DNA from: Cavia porcellus
Lineage: Eukaryota > Chordata > Mammalia > Rodentia > Caviidae
Assembly: GCF_034190915.1 (NCBI RefSeq)
Contig: NW_026947503.1
Span: 19,438,532 to 19,502,531 of the forward strand
Reading direction: 5' to 3'
DNA length: 64,000 nucleotides
The translations under genes and the position numbers were made by a program. Of the stretch, positions 57,380-64,000 are shown one piece after another (within the stretch, counting starts at the first letter, position 1; each line of letters starts with the position of its first letter). Below the pieces are notes generated by a model. That model was given only the letters and a program-made list of their open reading frames with translations, searched no databases and had not been told where the DNA came from.

Positions 57380-60080
57380 ATGCAACAGCAGAAAGATAGC
57401 AAGTCAACAATAAACCAACATATAACAGTTATAATCATTAATGTAAATGGTCTCAATTCACAATTTAAAAGAAAAAGACTGGCAAAATGGATCAAGAAAC
57501 AATATCCAACTATATGCTGTTTACAAGAAACCCATCTAACCCAAAAGGATACTCACAGATAAAAGTCAAAGGATGGAAAACAATACTTCACACAACAGGA
57601 ACACAAAAAAAGTGGGGGTAGCTATTCTGTTTGCAGACAATGTGAACTTCAAACCAAGAGTGATCAGAAGAGATAGAGAAGGTCATAACAAACTGGTTAG
57701 GTGAAAACTTCAAGAGGAAAAGATAAAAATTTTAAATATGTATGCACCAAAATCCAGAGCACCCAGTTATATAAAGCAAATATTAATTGAGATGAATAAC
57801 CAAATTAGAAATAACATAAATATAACAGGAGACCTTAACACACCATTGACACCAAGGGACAGATCAACCAGACAGAAAATTAGCAAAGAAATAACAGAAC
57901 TGAATCACACCTTTGAGCAAATGGACTTGATAGACATATACAGAGTGCTCCATCCAACAACATCAGAATACACATTCTTCTCAGCAGTACATAGGACATT
58001 CTCTAAAATAGACCATATACTAGCCCACAGAACATATTTAAATAAGTGCAAAAGAGTTGAAATTATCCCATACATGTTATTGGGTCATAGTGCCATGAAA
58101 CTAGAAATTAATGATAAAAGATACTGCAAAAATCCCACAAACACACGGAAACTAAATAACATACTCTTGAGTAATCAGTGGGTCAAAGGGGAAATTAAAG
58201 AAGAAATAACTTACTGGAATCTGTGGGATGCAATGAAAGCAGTCCTCAGAGGAAAATCAACAGCCAGTATCATACTAGATGGTCAAAAACTGAAGGCCTT
58301 TACCTTAAAATCAGGCACAAGACAATCACCACTCCTATTTAATATAGTACTGTAAATAGTAGCCAGAGCACTTAGACAAGTGAGAAAAATAAAAAGGGTA
58401 AAGACAGGAAAAGAAGAAGTTAAATTTTCATCATTTGTGGATGACATGATACTCTACTTAGAAGACACCCTAAACTCCATTGAAAGACTCCTAGATATAA
58501 TAAATAAATTCAGCAATGTAGCTGGATACAAAATCAATACTCAAATATCAATAGCATTTCTATACACCAACAATAAGATCACAGAGAAATAAAAGAAGCC
58601 ACACCCTTCACACTAGCAACCAAAAAAAAATGAAATATTTAGGAATTATCCTCATGAAAGAAGTGAAAGATCTATATAGGGAAAATTATGATACACTGGA
58701 AAAAGAAATTGAAGAGGATCTCAGAAGCTGAAAAGACATCCCTTGCTTATGGATAGGAAGAATAAATATTGTGAAAGTAGCCATTCTCCCAAAACTGTTA
58801 TACAGATTCAATGCAATTTCAATGAAAATATCATCAACATACCTCATAGATCTAGAGAAATCACTCCTAAAATTCATCTGGAACCAGAAGAGACCTAGAA
58901 GAGCAAAGACAATTCTAACCAGCAAAGGCAAGGCAGGAGGCCTCACAATCCCTGACTTTAAGTTATACTACAAAGCAACTGTAGTAAAATCAGCATGGTA
59001 CTGGAATTAAAACAGAGCTGAAGACCAATGGAATAGATTAGAAGATACAACCACAACTACAAATACATGCAAGCACCTTATCCTTAATAAAGGAGCCAAA
59101 CATGTTCACTCTAAGAATGACAGTCTGTTTAAGAAATGGTGTTAGAAAAACTGGCTCTCCATATACCGAAAACTAAAGCACACCCATGCCTATCATCATG
59201 TGCTAAATTAAAATCTAAATGGATCAAAGATCTAAATATTAAAACAGAAACACTAAATCTATTGGAAGACAAACTGGGTAAAAACCTTGAAGACATAGGG
59301 ACAGGTAGAGAATTCATGAACAGAAATCAAACTGCACGAGAAATACTTCCCAGAATCAACAGCTGGGATCATGTCTTATTAAAAAGTTTCTGCACATCAA
59401 AAAAATATCTAGCATAGTGAAAAGAAAACCTACAAACTGGGAAACAATCTTAGTAACTGTCCATCAGACAAAGGGCTTCTGTCTAAAACATAAAGAATTT
59501 TAAATAATCAGACCCCCAAAATTCAAAGCTCCATTCCAAAAATGGGCATCTGAGATGAATACATACTTCTCAGATAAAGAAATACCAATGGCAAATAAAT
59601 ACATGAAAAAATGTTCATCATCATTACTCATTAGAGAAATGCGAATTAAAAACACACTGAGATTCCATCTCACTCCTGAAAGAATGGTCAGGATCAAGAA
59701 AACCAATAACAACAAGTGCTGGAGAGGCTGTGGGGAAAGAGAAACTCTCCTGCACTGTTGGTGGGGATGTAGACAGGTGCAATCATTGTGAAGGTCAGTC
59801 TGGAGATTTCTCAGAAAGTTGGGATTGGAAGTATCATTTGTTCCAGCTATTACACTTCTAGGCATAATCCCTGTGGTATGAAACATCATACCACTGTGAT
59901 ATATGTGCACCCATATTTATAGCAGAACAATTTGTAATAGCCAGATCTTGTAAGCAACCTAAGTGTCCATCAACTGAGGAATGGATAAAAAAGTTGTGGC
60001 ATTTTTATACAATGGAATACTACTCAGCTATAAAGAATGATCACATTGAGATATTTATAAATAAATGGACACAGATTGAG
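57380..60080 (+). pseudogene. L1 copy C ORF2 (endonuclease/reverse transcriptase), broken
   Basis: The EN domain starts at 57380 (VNGLNSQFKRKRLAKW, QETHLTQ with the catalytic Glu). It stops at 57562 and resumes at 57738-58355 with GDLNTPLTP and SKIDHILAHR. The usual SDHS catalytic pair reads LGHS, losing the Asp. About 1 kb of the RT fingers/palm is missing at about 58256. The RT motif GTRQGxPLSPLL is shortened to GTRQSPLL. FVDDMILYLED (about 58435-58467) keeps the two catalytic Asp. The C-terminal Cys-rich motif CWRGCGERETLLHCWWGC is at about 59719-59772. Confidence 0.88.
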
Positions 60081-60711
60081 ACCATACTCATAAGTGAAAT
60101 AAACCAAACTCACATGTATAAATACCAAATCGTTTCCTTAGTGTAAGAAATGGTAAGAATCCATAAAAGTATGTGGTAAAATTATATTGCTTTGAAGCTT
60201 TATAATGTTTTCATTCATTAATTGGAATGGTTTTATTCTGGGTTGTTTCACTTTATTGTCTGTGATGGTATGAACATCCATTTTGAAGAAAACAAGATAT
60301 TATAATAGCTAGTGATGATTTAGTATCATCTTGTTTTGAAGTCCCACTAAACTTTTATTCTTTTGTTTCCATCAGTTTTATCATATTGTATCTTATTGGA
60401 TTTTATTATATGTGATAGTATAAACAAAATTTTTATAGACAAGGAGATAATATAGAAACCATTGTTCATTCTCTGTTAGTTGGTTTTTGAACACCCTGTA
60501 ATACTTTCATCCTCTTCAATGGTTTTACACTGCCTTTTTATATTTGATACTATAGCATATGAAGGTATACTCAAATATTTAAAGGAAAGAGACACTATGG
60601 TAGCTACTGTTATGTCAGGTTGTCTTGTGATGAAACATTACGTTGCTTACATTGTTCTGTTCTGTTCTGTGTTGTTATGTCCTCTTTTACCTTAATATTT
60701 TTAAAAAATAA

Positions 60712-60727
60712 AAATATTTCTACTAGG
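60712..60727 (+). repeat. Target-site duplication, right copy
   Basis: Identical to 55809-55824, directly after the A-rich L1 tail. Confidence 0.95.
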
Positions 60728-61104
60728 ACTTTCTTTGCACCAAGTCTCCTGGTGCACTGCTTCAAGTATATAGATTACTCTTCCAACATGGTGGCTCTTT
60801 ATAGTTCCTCAAAGAACCAATCAGTATTCATAGCCAATATAGAGTGAAACCTTGGTTCACAGATGCTTCTGTTTGGAAACAATTCAATTTCCAAACAAAA
60901 GCATTCAGCAAAAATTTCTTCCCTTTGAAAATTCCTCATAGGGATACAAACAGACAACATCCATTTTTCTTATGCAAACACAAATACAGCCATTCTCCTC
61001 AAAATCATAAAACAAGTTAAGTTTATAAATTGAGGTATCATTGTTTTTTCCTCCCTTGTGATTGGTTTAGTTATTAGAATGTATCAAAATTGATGTTTTG
61101 GTGT
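60728..61104. other. Intergenic DNA without recognised element
   Basis: Nothing identified. An inverted-repeat-like pair, TTTGGAAACAATTC and TTTCCAAAC, lies near 60870-60898. Confidence 0.4.
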
Positions 61105-61302
61105 TTCCAGGCTCAGGGAAATATACCTGCATCCTATCACTTTCAGAGGCTGGGGCAAAAGGCCTGCAAGTTCAAGTCCCACCTGTGCAATTTATTGAGT
61201 ACCTGTATTGAAATAAAAAATACATTTAAAAGGACTGAGGATATAGCTCAGTGAGAAGTCTCTGCCTTCAACTCCCAACACACCCACACACAAAAAGATG
61301 TT
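61105..61302 (+). mobile_element. Composite B1 + ID-like SINE (B1-dID type)
   Basis: The decayed B1 half (GAGGCTGGGGCAAAAGGCCT, AAGTTCAAGTCCCACC, then an A-rich AAATAAAAAATACA linker) is joined to an ID-like half beginning GGACTGAGGATATAGCTCAG (A box TAGCTCAG) with an A-rich end. The linker plus GGACTGxGGAT junction is the hallmark of B1-dID SINEs known from squirrel-related and other non-murid rodents. Confidence 0.72.
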
Positions 61303-61339
61303 TTATTAATATAAAACAATCTGTTGATTTCTTACATAC

Positions 61340-62790
61340 TTAGAAAAAATTTAGAATTTGTTCTTCAAAATGTAGCACTATGTTAGGAAACATTAAAACA
61401 CGTAAGCATAAATAAAACAAAATATGCCTAAGATCTAGATAAGGAAATCAGAAAATTTTAATGAAAGAAACCAAGAAAATCATTTTTAAGTGGAGCAATT
61501 TCCATTGCCAGAGATAATAATAATCATATTAAAATGTCAGCCATTTCAAACTTGATCTATAGAGTCAATATACTCCCAATCAAAATTCCAGAAAGTTGCT
61601 TTATGCATATCTACAACCCAGTTCTAATGTTTGTATGAAAAAGCAAAAGATTAAAAATAACTAATGAAATATTAAAGAAAAAAGATAGCCTGTTTATTAA
61701 AGAACATACAGTACCAATTTCAAAATCTACCATAAAACTATGGTAATCAAAACAGCATGCTACTGGTGAAACAATACACAAGAAAATCAATAGACTATGA
61801 AAGAATCTAGAAATAAACCAATCCAAATATAGTCACCTGGTCTATGAAAAGATCAAGGGAGCTCAATGGAGAAATGCTAATTTCTTTCAATAAATGATGT
61901 TGGAACAACCAGAGAACTACACACATACAAAAAAGTCCATCTGGACAATAACATTACATATTTCATAAAATTTAACTCAAAATTAATCACAGATTATGAA
62001 GTTATTAAATTTCTAGGTGACTACTCAGGAGAATATCAAGGTGACTTTGAGATTCACACTGAGTTTTAAGATAGAACACAAAAGTATGATCTAAGAAAGA
62101 AAAAATAAATATCAAGCATTATTAAAATTAGAATATTTTTACTACAGAGGACAGTGTTATGATGCAAAGAGCATTAAAAGATAATCCCATTTACTAAGAA
62201 GAATTATTTGCCAAACAGACTTTTAATAAAGGATTCATATACAAAATATAGGAAAAAAACTTAGCACTTAACAGTAAGAAAACAAACAACTTAAAACTAG
62301 ACAAAAATCTGAAGAGATACCGCACCAAAACAGATGTACAAATGACAGATGAATACATTAAAAAATCAGCAATACGCATTCAAAGGTAATTGCGAATTAA
62401 GAAAACAATAATATACCATATAGTACAATGAATAAAATTCAAAGCATTGAAAACATCAAATAAAACTGAAGACATATAGTAACAGAAACACTTGTTGAGA
62501 GAACACAGGATGATATTACCATTTTGGGGGAACAGTTTAGCAATTTTGTGGCAAAAGTAAACAGTATTACCATGCATTTGTTCTTCCAGGTATTTAGAAA
62601 TATAAGCTGAAATCTTATGTCCAATGCCTACACAGGCATCACACACAAGTATTAATATATACTTTTTGGTAAATGTCATATTTATAATGGAAGACTATTC
62701 AGCACTAAAATAAATGAACTACCAGCTATGATATGACACATAATATGATCATAATATTATTAAGTATAAAAAGTCAATCTGAGGTTATAT
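61340..62790 (+). mobile_element. Ancient L1M-like ORF2 fragment
   Basis: Decayed but ordered matches: ATACTCCCAATCAAAATTCC, CTATGGTAATCAAAACAGCA, TAGAAATAAACCAATCCAAA, TGGAACAACCAGAGAACTAC, AACAGACTTTTAATAAAGG and ACAAATGACAGATGAATACA. The minus-strand frames here (61611-61826, 62194-62679) are antisense shadows. Confidence 0.75.
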
Positions 62791-63057
62791 TCTAAACAAA
62801 GGTGTGAAGAAAATAAAACTGAAAACAGTGGCCAAGACTTCCATGGAAAGGAAGGGGGTTGAGATGGAATGAAAGGGAGACCAAGAGAGTGATAGTAGGT
62901 GGAGGGAGGGGAGAGGAAGTGGATTAAAAAGAATTGATTTATTATGTGTATGTACCAATTTCTCACTGGTTGTAATCTTTGTCTTCTGCAAACATACTAA
63001 TAAAAATAAAATACAACTTTAAAAATAATATAGAATGATTTTTAAGAATGTTTTGAT
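62791..63057. other. Purine-rich then AT-rich tail sequence
   Basis: Ends TATGTGTATGTACCAATTTC, then CTAATAAAAATAAAATACAA. A similar tail (ATGTGCATGTACCAATTCCC ... CTAATAAAACT) occurs at about 24283-24355, so this is probably the 3' end of an unidentified interspersed repeat. Confidence 0.4.
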
Positions 63058-63190
63058 CTGGGCATGTTGGTTCACACCTGTAATCTCAATACTCAGGAAG
63101 CTGAGGCAGGAGAATTCCAATGAGTTCAAGACCAGCTTGGCTCAGATAAGTGAGTTCCAGCCTGCATTACATAGTGAGACTCCATTGATT
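63058..63190 (+). mobile_element. B1-like (7SL-derived) SINE
   Basis: GGGCATGTTGGTTCACACCT, then GAAGCTGAGGCAGGAGAATT, GAGTTCAAGACCAGCTTGGC and a second GAGTTCCAGCCTG, then ACATAGTGAGACTCCATTG. A clear Alu/B1-type organisation with intact-looking A and B boxes. The 67-codon frame crossing it is not a gene. Confidence 0.85.
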
Positions 63191-63317
63191 ACTTTATTCA
63201 AAATCCAGATAAATTTTCTCATTTTACTTATAGTTTAAAATTTTAATTGGCAATAACTTGCTAAACAAGTTACTTATAGAAACCATATACATTTTAAAAA
63301 TCTACCAGTTCTTTTAT

Positions 63318-63319
<2 letters not shown>

Positions 63320-63353
<34 letters not shown>
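63320..63353 (+). repeat. (TA)n microsatellite
   Basis: About 16 uninterrupted TA units. Confidence 0.99.
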
Positions 63354-63355
<2 letters not shown>

Positions 63356-63579
63356 ATGCTTTTTTAAAAAAGTGAATCCTATTGTAAGTTATGAATTGCT
63401 TTAGTGATATTTCCAAACTGATTCATCAAATGTAACCAAGTACATCACACTAATACAAGATGTTAATAATTAGGAGAGTTCCGGTTGGTAAGACTGGAGA
63501 GGATATGTACGTACACTGATTTCCTCTCAAGTTATTTCTGAGTCTAAAAGAGCAACAATAAATTAATTAATTTTAAAAA

Positions 63580-64000
63580 GTAGATTCCTGCCATCTCTGC
63601 AGACCACCTCAGGGGACCCGGGAACTCCAGCCATAGGTGTGCACGGAGCCAGACCAGAACCAGGCCCCTCCCATTTTCCACAGACCTGGCCACCCACCTC
63701 AGGACCTAGGAACTCTAACCCATAACATCAGGGACCCTCCCCCCCCCACCTCCTTCACCTAGCACTGCTGTTGATCTTTGGCTCCCACACCTTCCCCCAG
63801 AACCTTGGACTGCAGTGGATTAACCATGCACTATCAAGGGGAGACTCAGTAAAAAGAACTAATCAAGCTTCTATCAGTGATGGATTTGCCTCTAAAATAG
63901 AAATAAAATTTGCCACCTTTAGTGGGTGAACAGGAGTAACAGAGAAGTGCCCTCCAGAAGTAGGCCATTGATGAGCTTGGCAAAAGAGTGAATGAGTCCT
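63580..64000 (+). repeat. GC-rich imperfect tandem units, possible L1 5' UTR start
   Basis: A block containing CCACCTCAGG, GGACC, GGAACTC and CCATA at about 63605-63645 recurs about 105 bp later at 63696-63728. The GC-rich character and style recall the L1 5' monomers at 55.8 and 23.5 kb, but no ORF1 is visible before the window ends. Tentative. Confidence 0.3.

Larger units (their letters stand above)
55825..60711 (+). mobile_element. L1 LINE copy C, 5'-complete, internally deleted
   Basis: The element is bounded by a perfect 16-bp target duplication and ends in an A-rich tail (TTAAAAAATAAA), so both ends are defined (4887 bp). The 5' UTR (55825-56387) contains two monomers of about 177 bp. 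ORF1 spans 56388-57360 in two frames, ORF2 about 57380-60080 in several frames, and the 3' UTR follows. ORF2 lacks about 1 kb between endonuclease and RT palm (junction at about 58256) when compared with copy A, and shows several further frame breaks. It cannot be autonomous. Confidence 0.95.

Overview
The window is mammalian nuclear DNA, most likely from a rodent outside the mouse/rat group. Four things point there: interrupted genes with GT-AG introns, abundant L1 LINEs, ERVL-MaLR-type LTRs, and 7SL-derived B1-like SINEs, two of them followed by a tRNA-derived ID-like unit. I saw no bacterial gene organisation, no CRISPR array and no rRNA or functional tRNA gene.

The only host gene I can support is a complete SERPINB11 orthologue (clade B, intracellular serpin) on the minus strand. 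Seven coding exons run from the ATG at 43070 down to the stop at 30424. All splice sites are canonical, there is no in-frame stop, and the joined product is 392 residues. Coding-exon lengths are 168, 60, 129, 118, 143, 156 and 405 nt, with a single phase-1 junction. The reactive-centre loop has an inhibitory-type hinge (G343 to T350) and an inferred Lys357-Arg358 scissile bond. The non-coding first exon and the promoter were not found with certainty; a weak candidate lies near 49.9 kb.

Layout: 1-7.4 kb is a stack of related L1 fragments. 7.4-10.6 kb holds two endogenous-retrovirus LTR-containing segments in inverted, divergent orientation around a CpG-rich spacer. 10.6-18.5 kb is mostly unassigned sequence with one MaLR LTR and an L2 tail. 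18.5-25.3 kb is minus-strand L1 material with an LTR and a plus-strand L1 fragment nested inside one copy. 25.3-30 kb holds SINEs, microsatellites, a degenerate minisatellite and a MaLR LTR. 30-43 kb is SERPINB11, with old L1, SINE and MIR pieces in its introns. 43.6-45 kb has a sense-oriented MaLR LTR just upstream of the first coding exon, part of which is copied in a 223-bp inverted duplication. 45-51.6 kb is largely unassigned. 51.6-55.3 kb is an ancient L1 split by an ORF1-only (HAL1-like) element. 55.8-60.7 kb is a 5'-complete but internally deleted L1 with a 16-bp target-site duplication. 61-64 kb holds more SINEs, old L1 and possible L1-promoter-like repeats.

I found no convincing new multi-gene system. 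The observations most worth following are the inverted LTR/CpG-rich structure, the modular L1/HAL1 3' UTRs, the mutually exclusive hairpins 120-160 nt upstream of a SERPINB11 splice acceptor, and the inverted duplication next to SERPINB11.
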